Assembly: GCF_019656655.1 (NCBI RefSeq)
Contig: NZ_BPMV01000001.1
Coordinates: 1,054,001-1,118,000, forward strand
Direction of reading: 5' to 3'
DNA: 64,000 nucleotides
Source of the DNA: Tsukamurella sp. TY48
GTDB taxonomy: Bacteria; Actinomycetota; Actinomycetes; Mycobacteriales; Mycobacteriaceae
In this document: positions 1 through 6,756 of the stretch, piece after piece
Layout of the letters: every line of letters begins with the position of its first letter
Position numbering within the stretch: the stretch's first letter is position 1
Made by a program: the position numbers and the translations under genes
The notes under the pieces: generated by a model
What the model was told of the DNA's origin: nothing
What the model saw: the letters and a program-made list of their open reading frames with translations, nothing else
The model's database searches: none

Positions 1-109
1 GATCCGGGTTCCGTCCACGGTGCAGGACGCCTTCGGCAACCTCGTGGCGCAGGCCGTGTGGGGCATCGACACCCTGCCCGACGGGCTCGTCAGCAAGCAG
101 AACGTGTAG
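1..109 (+). CDS. C-terminal end of an unrecognised protein (partial)
   Basis: An open frame enters from the left edge (codons starting at base 2) and ends at TAG 107-109, giving about 35 residues ending in TLPDGLVSKQNV. High GC at third positions and the start of the next gene two bases after its stop suggest a real coding end in an operon. The fragment is too short to assign a family. Confidence 0.6.
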   Translation, partial: IRVPSTVQDAFGNLVAQAVWGIDTLPDGLVSKQNV

Positions 110-111
110 CC

Positions 112-327
112 GTGGACGAGGCCGAGTGGGTCACCGTCGCGGTTGCCGCGATGCTCTTCCTGCTCCCGATCATCGCCGTGGCCGTAGTGGTCTACCGGAA
201 GAAGAAGGGCCTGTGGCGCGGTGGCGTCCAGCCCTTCCAGGACCCGAACAACCCGGCCCGGCAGTTCAACGACCCGCCGCCGCCCTCACCCGACCGGGCG
301 AACGTGCGGCGGATCGACGAGCTCTAG
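112..327 (+). CDS. small single-pass membrane protein
   Basis: 71 residues from GTG 112, which lies two bases after the stop of the upstream partial gene and so is probably translationally coupled to it. The N-terminal third holds one strongly hydrophobic segment (about residues 8-28, [20 protein letters not shown]), followed by a basic RKKK stop-transfer patch and a hydrophilic Pro/Asp/Asn-rich tail ([12 protein letters not shown]). That pattern predicts an N-out membrane anchor with a cytoplasmic tail. A longer frame opens at 58 but would overlap the upstream coding end. The stop codon shares the palindrome CTAG with the convergent cold-shock gene. Function unknown. Confidence 0.7.
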   Translation: MDEAEWVTVAVAAMLFLLPIIAVAVVVYRKKKGLWRGGVQPFQDPNNPARQFNDPPPPSPDRANVRRIDEL

Positions 328-740
328 GAGTCGAGCTCCCGCGCGATCTCGCGCAGCACCTTGGCGATCTGCTCCGAGGCCTTGCGGTCCGGGTAGCGGC
401 CCTTGCGCAGCTCCTGCTGCACGCTGCCGTCCAGCAGCTGGATCATGTCCTCGATCATGCCGTGCAGCTCGTCGGCCGGGCGGCGGTTCGCCGCCGGGCG
501 ACGGGTGCGCTGCGCCGCGCCGCGGGCGACGCTCGGGGCGGGTTCGAGCACCGTGACGGTCAGCGCCTGCGGCCCGCGACGACCCGCGGCCATGCTGAAC
601 TCGACGCGCTGACCCTGCTTGAGTTCCCCGGTCCCGTCGGGCAGCGCGGACGAACGGACGTACACGTCCTCGCCGCCCTCCTGCGACAGGAAGCCGAAAC
701 CCTTCTCCGCGTCGTACCACTTGACCTTGCCGGTAGGCAC
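324..740 (-). CDS. cspB: cold-shock domain protein, CspB-like
   Basis: 138 residues. Residues 1-65 form a cold-shock domain ([16 protein letters not shown], with the RNP1 motif KGFGFL and an RNP2-like VYVRSSAL), which binds single-stranded nucleic acid and acts as an RNA chaperone. The remaining part is an Arg-rich linker and a C-terminal helical extension absent from short 67-residue Csp proteins; M. tuberculosis CspB (Rv0871) has a similar long form and lies next to the same moaA neighbourhood. It is divergent from the membrane-protein/moaA operon and convergent with the 71-residue membrane protein, sharing CTAG for both stops. Confidence 0.9.
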   Translation of the reverse strand: MPTGKVKWYDAEKGFGFLSQEGGEDVYVRSSALPDGTGELKQGQRVEFSMAAGRRGPQALTVTVLEPAPSVARGAAQRTRRPAANRRPADELHGMIEDMIQLLDGSVQQELRKGRYPDRKASEQIAKVLREIARELDS

Positions 741-804
741 TTTGTCACCTGCTCCTGCGTACTGAACAACAAACGCGCCCCGCGAGGGCGAGGCGCAACT
801 GTTC

Positions 805-810
805 TAGTCT
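805..810 (+). promoter_or_regulatory. -10 box of a leaderless promoter for the moaA operon
   Basis: TAGTCT fits the actinobacterial TANNNT -10 consensus and is separated by exactly 6 bases from GTG 817, so the predicted transcript starts at the start codon. No Shine-Dalgarno sequence is present. It also decides between the overlapping GTG codons at 815 and 817 in favour of 817. Confidence 0.55.
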
Positions 811-816
811 AGCTGT

Positions 817-1023
817 GTGGGCAAGTGGGAATCGGTTGTGGTGACGGTGGCGGCGATCCTCTTCGCGGTCGGCCTGATCGCGCTGGCCGCCCTGTTCCTC
901 ACACCGATGATCGACGGCGGTGTGACGGCCCCGACATGGGTGTACGCGCTCACTCCGCTGGCGCCGATCGGCTTCATCATCGGGATCGTCGGCGTGGTCC
1001 TCGGCAACATCGGGAAGGACTGA
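817..1023 (+). CDS. small two-helix membrane protein (Rv0870c-like position)
   Basis: 68 residues with two hydrophobic helices (about residues 7-30 and 43-64) separated by a short loop containing DGGVTAPTW, and a charged end NIGKD. It is the first gene of the moaA-moaD transcription unit and is divergent from cspB, the position occupied by the membrane-protein gene Rv0870c in M. tuberculosis. Membrane location is clear from composition; no catalytic motif is visible. Start at GTG 817 is supported by a -10 box 6 bases upstream. Its role with molybdopterin genes is unknown. Confidence 0.75.
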   Translation: MGKWESVVVTVAAILFAVGLIALAALFLTPMIDGGVTAPTWVYALTPLAPIGFIIGIVGVVLGNIGKD

Positions 1024-1030
1024 GGTCGCG

Positions 1031-2044
1031 ATGACGGCATCCACCTCCCCGCGGGCCGGCGACCTCGTCGACCGGTACGGCCGCGTCGCGCGGGACCTGC
1101 GGGTCTCGCTCACCGACCGGTGCAATCTGCGCTGCACCTACTGCATGCCGGCCGAGGGCCTGGACTGGCTCGCCTCCGCGCACGTGCTGAGCACCGAGGA
1201 GATCCAGCGCCTCATCGGCATCGCCGTGCGCGATCTGGGCATCACCGAGATCCGGTTCACCGGCGGTGAGCCGCTGCTGCGCGCCGACCTCCCGGCGATC
1301 GTCGCGCACGCCGCGGCCCTGGTGCCGCGTCCGGAACTGTCGATCACCACCAACGGGCTCTCCCTGGCGCGGCACGCGCAGCGGCTCGCCGAGGCCGGTC
1401 TGGACCGGGTGAACGTCTCGCTCGACACCGTCGACCGCGATACCTACGCCCAGGTGACCCGTCGCGACCGCCTCGACGATGCGCTCGCCGGACTGCGCGC
1501 CGCGGCCGACGCCGGACTCACCCCGGTGAAGGTGAACGCGGTGCTCGGTCCCGGCCGCATCGGCGATGCGGTGCCGCTGCTGCGGCTGTGCCTGGACGCC
1601 GGGTACGAGCTGCGGATCATCGAGCAGATGCCGCTCGACGCCGGGCACACCTGGGAACGCTCGTCGATGATCACGGCGGAGGACCTGCTGGGCGAGCTCG
1701 GCCGCGAGTTCACGCTGACGCCCGACGGTGCGCCCCGCGGCAGCGCGCCCGCGGAGCGGTACCTGGTGAACGGCGGTCCGGCCACCGTCGGGATCATCGC
1801 CTCGGTCACGCGGCCCTTCTGCGGCGATTGCGACCGGGTGCGGCTCACGGCCGACGGGCAGATCCGCACCTGCCTGTTCGCGACGGAGGAGACCGATCTG
1901 CGGCCGCTGCTGCGCGGGGGCGGCTCGGACGCCGAGATCGCCGACGCGTGGCGCACGGCGATGCTGGGCAAGCAGGCCGGGCACGGCATCGATGATCCGA
2001 CCTTCCTGCAACCCCCGCGTCCGATGAGCGCGATCGGGGGCTAG
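1031..2044 (+). CDS. moaA: GTP 3',8-cyclase MoaA
   Basis: 337 residues, the usual length. This radical SAM enzyme, together with MoaC, converts GTP to cyclic pyranopterin monophosphate, the first step of molybdenum cofactor synthesis, in the cytoplasm. Visible motifs: CxxxCxxC at C31/C35/C38 for the SAM-binding 4Fe-4S cluster, TGGEPLLR for SAM contact, the C-terminal second cluster cysteines C264/C267/C281 (FCGDCDRVRLT..RTCLF), and the terminal Gly-Gly needed for activity. The start ATG lies seven bases after the small membrane gene and the moaD start three bases after its stop, indicating an operon. Confidence 0.97.
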   Translation: MTASTSPRAGDLVDRYGRVARDLRVSLTDRCNLRCTYCMPAEGLDWLASAHVLSTEEIQRLIGIAVRDLGITEIRFTGGEPLLRADLPAIVAHAAALVPRPELSITTNGLSLARHAQRLAEAGLDRVNVSLDTVDRDTYAQVTRRDRLDDALAGLRAAADAGLTPVKVNAVLGPGRIGDAVPLLRLCLDAGYELRIIEQMPLDAGHTWERSSMITAEDLLGELGREFTLTPDGAPRGSAPAERYLVNGGPATVGIIASVTRPFCGDCDRVRLTADGQIRTCLFATEETDLRPLLRGGGSDAEIADAWRTAMLGKQAGHGIDDPTFLQPPRPMSAIGG

Positions 2045-2047
2045 AGC

Positions 2048-2287
2048 GTGCAGATCCGGTACTTCGCCGCCGCCCGCGCGGCGACGGGCCTCGACGAGGA
2101 GATCGTGGACGTTCCCGAGGGGGCGTCGGTGGCCGAGGTGGCCGCTCTGTTGGGCAACCGGCATCCGGATCTGGCGGCGGTGCTCACCCGGTGCAGCTTC
2201 CTGCTCGACGAGATCGCGGTACGGGATGTGAATGCGCTGGCGAACGGCGTGATGCTCGACGTGCTCCCCCCGTTCGCGGGCGGCTGA
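2048..2287 (+). CDS. moaD: molybdopterin synthase small subunit MoaD
   Basis: 79 residues with the ubiquitin-like ThiS/MoaD fold and the essential C-terminal Gly-Gly (LPPFAGG), which is adenylylated and thiocarboxylated to deliver sulfur to MoaE for molybdopterin formation. GTG start immediately follows moaA (3-base gap), so the two are co-transcribed and probably translationally coupled. Its partner moaE sits 3 kb away in the convergent-strand moaC-mog-moaE operon. Gene order moaA-moaD-rpfA matches Rv0869c-Rv0868c-Rv0867c of M. tuberculosis (there on the other strand). Confidence 0.93.
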   Translation: MQIRYFAAARAATGLDEEIVDVPEGASVAEVAALLGNRHPDLAAVLTRCSFLLDEIAVRDVNALANGVMLDVLPPFAGG

Positions 2288-2294
2288 CAGCCCG

Positions 2295-2310
2295 AGTGAC
2301 TTCGATCACA
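2295..2310. promoter_or_regulatory. CRP/GlxR-type cAMP receptor binding site upstream of rpfA
   Basis: AGTGACTTCGATCACA differs at one base from TGTGA-N6-TCACA. It is centred about 68 bases before the transcription start predicted from the rpfA promoter, a class I activator position. In M. tuberculosis the CRP homologue Rv3676 is known to control rpfA, so a conserved site here is plausible. The match is read directly from sequence; binding is inferred. Confidence 0.65.
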
Positions 2311-2335
2311 CTCATAAATCACGAAGCGGTAACGG

Positions 2336-2364
2336 TTGGGCAACGGGCAGGATTCTGCTAGCGT
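2336..2364 (+). promoter_or_regulatory. predicted rpfA promoter
   Basis: TTGGGC at 2336-2341 and TAGCGT at 2359-2364 are spaced by 17 bases, a good housekeeping-sigma arrangement for this group. The predicted start near 2371 leaves a leader of about 103 bases before ATG 2474. The CRP-like site lies upstream. Confidence 0.5.
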
Positions 2365-2393
2365 CGCGGACGGTCATAGCAGCAGCTCGGACC

Positions 2394-2417
2394 GGATGAA
2401 GCTCCACGGTTTCATCC
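2394..2417 (+). promoter_or_regulatory. hairpin in the rpfA leader
   Basis: GGATGAAGCT at 2394-2403 pairs with GGTTTCATCC at 2408-2417 around a CCAC loop, including two G-U pairs in RNA. The structure falls about 25 bases into the predicted rpfA leader and ends 56 bases before the start codon. rpf genes in other actinobacteria are often riboswitch-controlled (ydaO/c-di-AMP), but the ydaO consensus is not visible here, so its role is open. Confidence 0.45.
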
Positions 2418-2473
2418 CGCGTTCGTACCGAACAGATCCTTTGCAGGCACGAGAGATGGGAAAACCCCTCAGC

Positions 2474-3136
2474 ATGTCCGGTCGCCACCGTAAGCAGTCC
2501 ACCACCGGCCGTACCGCAGCCAAGGTCGCCGCCACCGGCGCCCTCCTGGGCGGTGCCACCCTCGCCTTCTCGGCGCCCGCGGCGAACGCCGCGCCCGATT
2601 CCCAGTGGGATCAGGTCGCCAAGTGCGAGTCGGGCGGCAACTGGTCGATCAACACCGGCAACGGCTACCACGGCGGCCTGCAGTTCAGCCCCTCCACCTG
2701 GAACTCCTACGGCGGCCAGCAGTACGCGCCCACCGCGAACCAGGCCAGCAAGGCTCAGCAGATCGCGATCGCCGAGAAGGTCCTCGCGGGCCAGGGCAAG
2801 GGCGCTTGGCCGTCCTGCGGCCGTGGCCTCGGCGCCTCGACGCCGCGCACCGTCCCCACCGAGGTGCCCACCAAGCCCGCCGCGCAGAAGCCCGCCGTCG
2901 CGAAGCCCGCCCTTGGCAAGCCCGCGCAGAAGCCGGCGCAGCCCGTCGAGCAGAAGCCGGCCGCGCAGAAGCCCGCCGCACAGGCTCCCGCCGCCCAGAA
3001 GCCGGCCGTCAAGCCCGGCCAGTCGGTGAACTCGCAGTACATCCAGCAGGTCATCTCGCAGGCGCAGAGCGGTGGCCAGCAGGTCGATCCCGCCGTGCTG
3101 GCGATGCTGCAGCAGGCTGCGGCCAAGGGTTACTGA
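2474..3136 (+). CDS. rpfA: resuscitation-promoting factor RpfA (secreted muralytic enzyme)
   Basis: 220 residues. A twin-basic signal peptide (residues 1-39, ending PAANA) leads to the Rpf domain at about 43-116, a lysozyme-like fold that cleaves peptidoglycan and stimulates regrowth of dormant cells. Catalytic Glu52 lies in CESGGNW; C51 and C115 match the conserved disulfide. A Pro/Ala/Lys/Gln-rich linker with KPAAQKP repeats follows, then a short helical tail. The start at MSGRHRK matches RpfA of mycobacteria; upstream in-frame starts at 2336 and 2456 would precede the signal peptide and overlap the promoter or leader. Expression is probably under CRP and leader control. Confidence 0.94.
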   Translation: MSGRHRKQSTTGRTAAKVAATGALLGGATLAFSAPAANAAPDSQWDQVAKCESGGNWSINTGNGYHGGLQFSPSTWNSYGGQQYAPTANQASKAQQIAIAEKVLAGQGKGAWPSCGRGLGASTPRTVPTEVPTKPAAQKPAVAKPALGKPAQKPAQPVEQKPAAQKPAAQAPAAQKPAVKPGQSVNSQYIQQVISQAQSGGQQVDPAVLAMLQQAAAKGY

Positions 3137-3156
3137 CCCCCACGCACTTCACGATC

Positions 3157-3192
3157 CGAACGGGTCGACGGCTTCGGCCGTCGGCCCGTTCG
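3157..3192 (+). terminator. strong terminator hairpin after rpfA
   Basis: A 16-base stem (arms 3157-3172 and 3177-3192, one G-U pair) closes on a TTCG tetraloop, 20 bases after the rpfA stop. There is no T-tract, as is usual for actinobacterial terminators. Confidence 0.75.
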
Positions 3193-3327
3193 GCGTTTCG
3201 GGGCCGCGACGATCCGCCTCGACCCGAGCCGGACATACCGGTACATCCTTTGCGATCCCACACGGTCTGCTACCGTGCCAACGGCCGCACTCGCGGCCGT
3301 TCGACCTGCACGAGAAGAGACCTCCCG

Positions 3328-3942
3328 ATGATCGCTCGCTCCGCCACCGGACTCGCCGCGCTCGGCGCCCTCCTCGGGGGCCTCGGCATGGCCCTCGTCG
3401 CGCCCGCCGCGTCGGCCTCGCCCTCCACCTCGCCGGTGCCCACCACACCCGCGAAGCCGGCCCCGGTCCCGGGCGTCCCCGGCATCGATGAGAACGACAT
3501 CAAGAAGCTCGCCCCCGGCGTGAACCCGCCGTCGGCGAACCGTCCCGCCGCCCCCGGTGCGGCACCGGCCCGTCCGGCGGCCCCCGGGGCACCGGCCCGG
3601 CCGGCCGCACCGGGCGGCACCGTCGAGGTCCCCGGCCTCGGCGCGGTCGCCGTGCCCGGTGGGCTCGGCATCGGCGCCGCCGGCCTCCCCGGCGTGGGCG
3701 TGCCCGGCATCGCGGGCGTCCCCGGCGCGGGCACCCCGGCACCGTCGAACCCGCGCGTGGAGAACCCGCAGGCGAACGTGCCGGCCCGCCCGTCGAACCC
3801 CGGCCCCACCGTGCCGGACGGTGCGCTCGGCATTCCGGTGGTCCCCGGACACCTCGGGGTGCCCCTGTTCACGCCGCGGCCGTGCGATCCGGCGCGCGTG
3901 ACCACGTGCCCGGACACCAAGCCCGCGGACACCCGCCGCTAG
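3328..3942 (+). CDS. secreted Pro/Gly/Ala-rich low-complexity protein
   Basis: 204 residues. N-terminal signal peptide MIARSATGLAALGALLGG..ASA (about 1-30) predicts Sec export. The rest is low-complexity: PAAPGAPARPAAPG repeats (about 68-95), a VPG/GVPG/GLPG-rich middle, and a tail with two Cys (RPCDP.., TTCPD). No enzymatic domain is recognised; composition resembles cell-envelope proline-rich proteins. ATG 3328 has a purine-rich AGAAGAGA upstream and a TACCGT -10 box at 3271-3276. The stop shares CTAG with the convergent glycosyltransferase. Whether it works with the adjacent rpfA is unknown. Confidence 0.75.
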   Translation: MIARSATGLAALGALLGGLGMALVAPAASASPSTSPVPTTPAKPAPVPGVPGIDENDIKKLAPGVNPPSANRPAAPGAAPARPAAPGAPARPAAPGGTVEVPGLGAVAVPGGLGIGAAGLPGVGVPGIAGVPGAGTPAPSNPRVENPQANVPARPSNPGPTVPDGALGIPVVPGHLGVPLFTPRPCDPARVTTCPDTKPADTRR

Positions 3943-5129
3943 TCGCTCCGGCCGAGGATCTGCGGGAGCTGCGCGGGGAAGGTCGTGAGGTCGGGTAGCG
4001 CCCGGCTGCGGCGGGCGAACCGGCGGGCGTTGCGGCCGTACCCCGGGTCGGCGAGCACCTTCTCGACGGCGGCGGCCACCTCGCCCGCGGTCACCGTCTG
4101 CGGGTCGAGGGTGATGCCCGCGCCCAGCGCTTCGGCCTGCGCGCTGTTGGGCGGGTGATCGCCGAACAGCGGCAGCAGCACCATCGGCACGCCCGCCTGC
4201 AGCGATTCCCGCACGCTGTTGAAGCCGCCGTGGGTCACGAAGACGTCGCAGGTGGGCAGGACGGTCTGCTGGTCGACGAAATCGGTGAGGATCACGTTCG
4301 CGGGCGGGGCCGGGATCTCGGCGCCGCCGGTGGCGACGATCGCGGAGACGTCCAGCGTGCCCAGCGCGGCGACGATGCTGCCGAGCAGGCCGCCGTTCAC
4401 CCCGAGCGCGGGCGCGACCGAGCCGAGGCTCGCCAGCACCAGCGGACGATCCGCGGGGAGGTCGGCGATCCGCGGGTCGAGCGGGGCGTGGCTCCGGGGG
4501 CCCGGCCGGAAGCAGTGCAGTCCGGGCACGCGGTGGCTCGGCGGGTAGAAGTCGAGCGGGGTCTGGGCGATCCGGTTCCCGTCCGTCACGGACTCGACGG
4601 GCGGCAGACCGTGCAGCCCGCGCACCTCGTTCACGACCGCCATCACCTCGGGCGCGTCGGACTCGAACATCGGTGCCACGTCCAGGTCCAGGCGGGGGCA
4701 TCCGAGTCGCTCCGCCACGAGGTAGCCGCCGAACTCGGTGTTGTCGCGCACGATGAGGTCGGGGACGGCACCGTCGAGTTCCTCCAGGAGGACGGTGGCC
4801 AGACGGTGCCCCAGGACCCCGACGAAGGCGCGCGCGGCGCCCTGCGGCGCGGCACTGAAGCCCTGGAACGGGTACGGGGTGGCCGGGGGCCGGTAGTCCG
4901 CCACCGAGAACTCCTCGGCCCGCAGCGCGGGATCGGTGGCGATCTGCGCCATCGTCGGGACGCCGTCGAGCGGGAGGACGTCGAGGCCGTAGCCGGTGAC
5001 GAGGTCGGCGCCGTCGGCGGGGACGGCCACCGTCACCTCGTGTCCGGCGGCGCGCAGCGCGGCGGCCGCGGGGAGGACGAACGGGACGAGGTGGGAGTAT
5101 CCGGCGATTCCCGTGACCAATATCTTCAC
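3939..5129 (-). CDS. family 1 (MGT/UGT-type) glycosyltransferase
   Basis: 396 residues, two Rossmann-like halves of the GT-B fold. N-terminus MKILVTGIAGYSHLVPFVLPAAAALRAAGHEV is the acceptor domain; the C-terminal half carries the nucleotide-sugar signature FVTHGGFNSVRESLQAGVP..LPLFGDHPPNS with the conserved His and Gly residues. Such enzymes transfer a sugar to lipids, macrolides or other small molecules; the substrate cannot be read. The start is GTG (AAGATATTG follows). A TATAGT box 7 bases upstream predicts its own leaderless promoter, so although it follows moaE on the same strand it need not be in that operon. Confidence 0.88.
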   Translation of the reverse strand: MKILVTGIAGYSHLVPFVLPAAAALRAAGHEVTVAVPADGADLVTGYGLDVLPLDGVPTMAQIATDPALRAEEFSVADYRPPATPYPFQGFSAAPQGAARAFVGVLGHRLATVLLEELDGAVPDLIVRDNTEFGGYLVAERLGCPRLDLDVAPMFESDAPEVMAVVNEVRGLHGLPPVESVTDGNRIAQTPLDFYPPSHRVPGLHCFRPGPRSHAPLDPRIADLPADRPLVLASLGSVAPALGVNGGLLGSIVAALGTLDVSAIVATGGAEIPAPPANVILTDFVDQQTVLPTCDVFVTHGGFNSVRESLQAGVPMVLLPLFGDHPPNSAQAEALGAGITLDPQTVTAGEVAAAVEKVLADPGYGRNARRFARRSRALPDLTTFPAQLPQILGRSD

Positions 5130-5136
5130 ATTGCTA

Positions 5137-5142
5137 ACTATA
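5137..5142 (-). promoter_or_regulatory. -10 box of a leaderless promoter for the glycosyltransferase
   Basis: On the minus strand TATAGT, the best possible -10 match in this window, lies 7 bases before the GTG start and no ribosome-binding site intervenes. Confidence 0.55.
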
Positions 5143-5166
5143 GGTGAGATCGGTCGGCCGGGTCCG

Positions 5167-5592
5167 TCAGGCGCTGCCCACCCATTCGTCGGTGCCGTCG
5201 GCGAAGATCTGGTGCTTCCACACGGGCAGCGCCTCCTTGACCGCGTCCACCAGGCGCGCGCAAGTGGCGAAGGCCGCGCCGCGGTGATCGGCGGAAACGG
5301 CCACCACGAGGGCGGCGTCGCCGATGGCCAGCGGGCCCACGCGGTGCGAAACGGCGACGGCGCGCACTCCCTGTGCGGCGGCGGCCTCGCGGGCCACGAC
5401 CTCGGCGAGGACGCGGGCGGCGGTGGGGTGCGCGGAGTATTCGAGCCGGGTGACGCCGCGCCCGCCGTCGTGATCGCGGACGGCGCCGATGAAGCCGACG
5501 ACCGCGCCGGCTTCGGCGCGGATCACGGCGGCCTCGTGCGCGGCCAGGTCGATCGGTTCCTCGGTGACCTGCGCGAGCACCACATCAGCCAT
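5167..5592 (-). CDS. moaE: molybdopterin synthase large subunit MoaE
   Basis: 141 residues starting at [16 protein letters not shown]. MoaE takes sulfur from thiocarboxylated MoaD to convert cPMP to molybdopterin. Family features: [50 protein letters not shown], and the lysine-containing [22 protein letters not shown] active-site region. The ATG overlaps the end of mog by 8 bases, so translation is coupled. A longer upstream frame lacks family similarity. Ortholog position of Rv0866 in M. tuberculosis. Confidence 0.95.
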   Translation of the reverse strand: MADVVLAQVTEEPIDLAAHEAAVIRAEAGAVVGFIGAVRDHDGGRGVTRLEYSAHPTAARVLAEVVAREAAAAQGVRAVAVSHRVGPLAIGDAALVVAVSADHRGAAFATCARLVDAVKEALPVWKHQIFADGTDEWVGSA

Positions 5593-6064
5593 GGTCGCCG
5601 CCGCGGATCTGGTCGAGCGCGTGGTCGAGCACACCGTCGAGCACGCCGAGCCCGTCGCGGACGCCGCCGGTGGACCCGGGCAGGTTCACCACGAGCGAGG
5701 CCCCGGCGATGCCCGCGAGGCCGCGGCTGAGCACCGCGGTGGGAACGTCCGGGAGCCCGGCGCTGCGGATCGCATCGGCGAGGCCGGGGATCTCACGGTC
5801 CAGTTCGGGGCGGGTCTGCTCGGGGGTGCGGTCGGTGGGGGTGAGCCCGGTGCCGCCGGTGGTGAGGATCACGGCGTCGCGGCGCCGGATGGCGGAGCGG
5901 ATCGCGGAGCCCACCTCGCGGCCGTCGGGCACCACGACGGGGCCGGTCACGGTGAAGCCGCGGTCGGTGAGCCAGGCGGCGATGAGCGGTCCGGTGCGGT
6001 CCTCGCGCTCGCCGGCGGCCGAGCGGGTGGAGGCCACCACCACGGTCGCGGCGCGGTCAGTCAT
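5585..6064 (-). CDS. mog: molybdopterin adenylyltransferase, MoaB/Mog family
   Basis: 159 residues. The family activates molybdopterin by adenylylation before molybdenum insertion. The MPT-binding signature is present: [21 protein letters not shown], followed by the [26 protein letters not shown] segment. Length fits single-domain MoaB/Mog rather than MoaB-MoaC fusions. Start overlaps moaC by 8 bases and its end overlaps moaE by 8 bases, a tight coupled operon. Neighbour order equals Rv0864-Rv0865-Rv0866. Confidence 0.94.
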   Translation of the reverse strand: MTDRAATVVVASTRSAAGEREDRTGPLIAAWLTDRGFTVTGPVVVPDGREVGSAIRSAIRRRDAVILTTGGTGLTPTDRTPEQTRPELDREIPGLADAIRSAGLPDVPTAVLSRGLAGIAGASLVVNLPGSTGGVRDGLGVLDGVLDHALDQIRGGDHG

Positions 6065-6527
6065 CGCGCGACCACGGGCCGGTCTTGCCGCCCTCCTTGG
6101 TGAGGACGCGGATGTCGGTGAGGACGGCGGCGGGGTCGATCGCCTTGACCATGTCGTGCAGGGTGAGTCCGGCGACGGCGACGGCCGTCAGCGCCTCCAT
6201 CTCGACGCCGGTGCGTCCGGTGCACCGGACGGTGGCGGTGATGGCGATCTCGGCGTCGCCGGGTTCAAGGTCCACCTGCACTCCGGAGACGGGCAGCGGA
6301 TGGCACAGCGGCACCAGGTCGGGGGTGCGCTTGACGCCCATGATGCCCGCGATGCGAGCGGTGGCGAGCACATCGCCCTTGGCCACCGCGTTCGCGGCGA
6401 TCTTCTCGATCACCTCGGCGGTGGTGCGGAAGACGCCGGCCGCCACCGCGGTGCGCGCGGTGACGTCCTTGCCGGTCACATCGACCATCCGGGCGGCGCC
6501 CGTGTGATCGACGTGCGTCAGGTCCAC
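6057..6527 (-). CDS. moaC: cyclic pyranopterin monophosphate synthase MoaC
   Basis: 156 residues from GTG 6527 (VDLTHVDHTGAARMVDV). It completes conversion of the MoaA product to cPMP. Conserved motifs visible: KGDVLATARIAGIMGVKRTPDLVPLCHPLP with active-site Lys/His residues, TGRTGVEMEALTAV, and DMVKAIDP. The start is one base after the stop of the 62-residue upstream gene; the longer frame at 6593 would run through that gene and encodes no MoaC sequence. It heads the moaC-mog-moaE set. Confidence 0.95.
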   Translation of the reverse strand: MDLTHVDHTGAARMVDVTGKDVTARTAVAAGVFRTTAEVIEKIAANAVAKGDVLATARIAGIMGVKRTPDLVPLCHPLPVSGVQVDLEPGDAEIAITATVRCTGRTGVEMEALTAVAVAGLTLHDMVKAIDPAAVLTDIRVLTKEGGKTGPWSRDD

Positions 6528-6528
6528 G

Positions 6529-6717
6529 TCAGCGATTGATGCGGGTGTTCGGGTGCACGTAGGGGATGTGCGCCTCGGGGAACTGCACATCACCGAAGGG
6601 CGAGAGCGCGCCGACCAGCGGGGCGGCGAACTCGGACACCGCGTGGTCGCCTTCTGCGGCGGGCCAGCCGTTGTCGACGTAGCCGGCCTTCTTCTTGTCG
6701 TTCGTGGTCTCAGACAC
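6529..6717 (-). CDS. 62-residue conserved protein, Rv0863-like position
   Basis: GTG 6717 opens a 62-residue reading frame (MSETTNDKKKAGYVDNGW...HPNTRINR) ending one base before moaC. The matching sequence is the true C-terminal part of a very long antisense frame over the helicase gene, so it is easily missed. It has a polar Lys-rich N-terminus, several aromatic and Pro residues, and no membrane segment. The place between moaC and the divergent helicase-C gene corresponds to Rv0863 in M. tuberculosis, a short protein of unknown function. Tight linkage suggests a role with molybdopterin synthesis, but none is shown. Confidence 0.7.
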   Translation of the reverse strand: MSETTNDKKKAGYVDNGWPAAEGDHAVSEFAAPLVGALSPFGDVQFPEAHIPYVHPNTRINR

Positions 6718-6744
6718 GTCGCTATTCTGACATGCCCCGGCCTC

Positions 6745-6750
6745 TAGGCT
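6745..6750 (+). promoter_or_regulatory. -10 box of a leaderless promoter for the helicase-C operon
   Basis: TAGGCT is followed by 6 bases and GTG 6757, within a 39-base divergent gap. No Shine-Dalgarno sequence precedes the start. Confidence 0.55.
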
Positions 6751-6756
6751 GTATCG

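Noticed and set aside
2371-2473. ydaO/c-di-AMP riboswitch in the rpfA leader
   Set aside because: Known upstream of rpf genes in other actinobacteria, but the GAGCGGGGGAcCCA-type and following conserved segments are not visible; only a simple hairpin is supported.
2870-3010. Repeated AAGCCCGCC-like units, possible repeat array
   Set aside because: They encode KPAAQKP-type repeats of the rpfA linker; unit lengths vary and there are no spacers, so it is not CRISPR.
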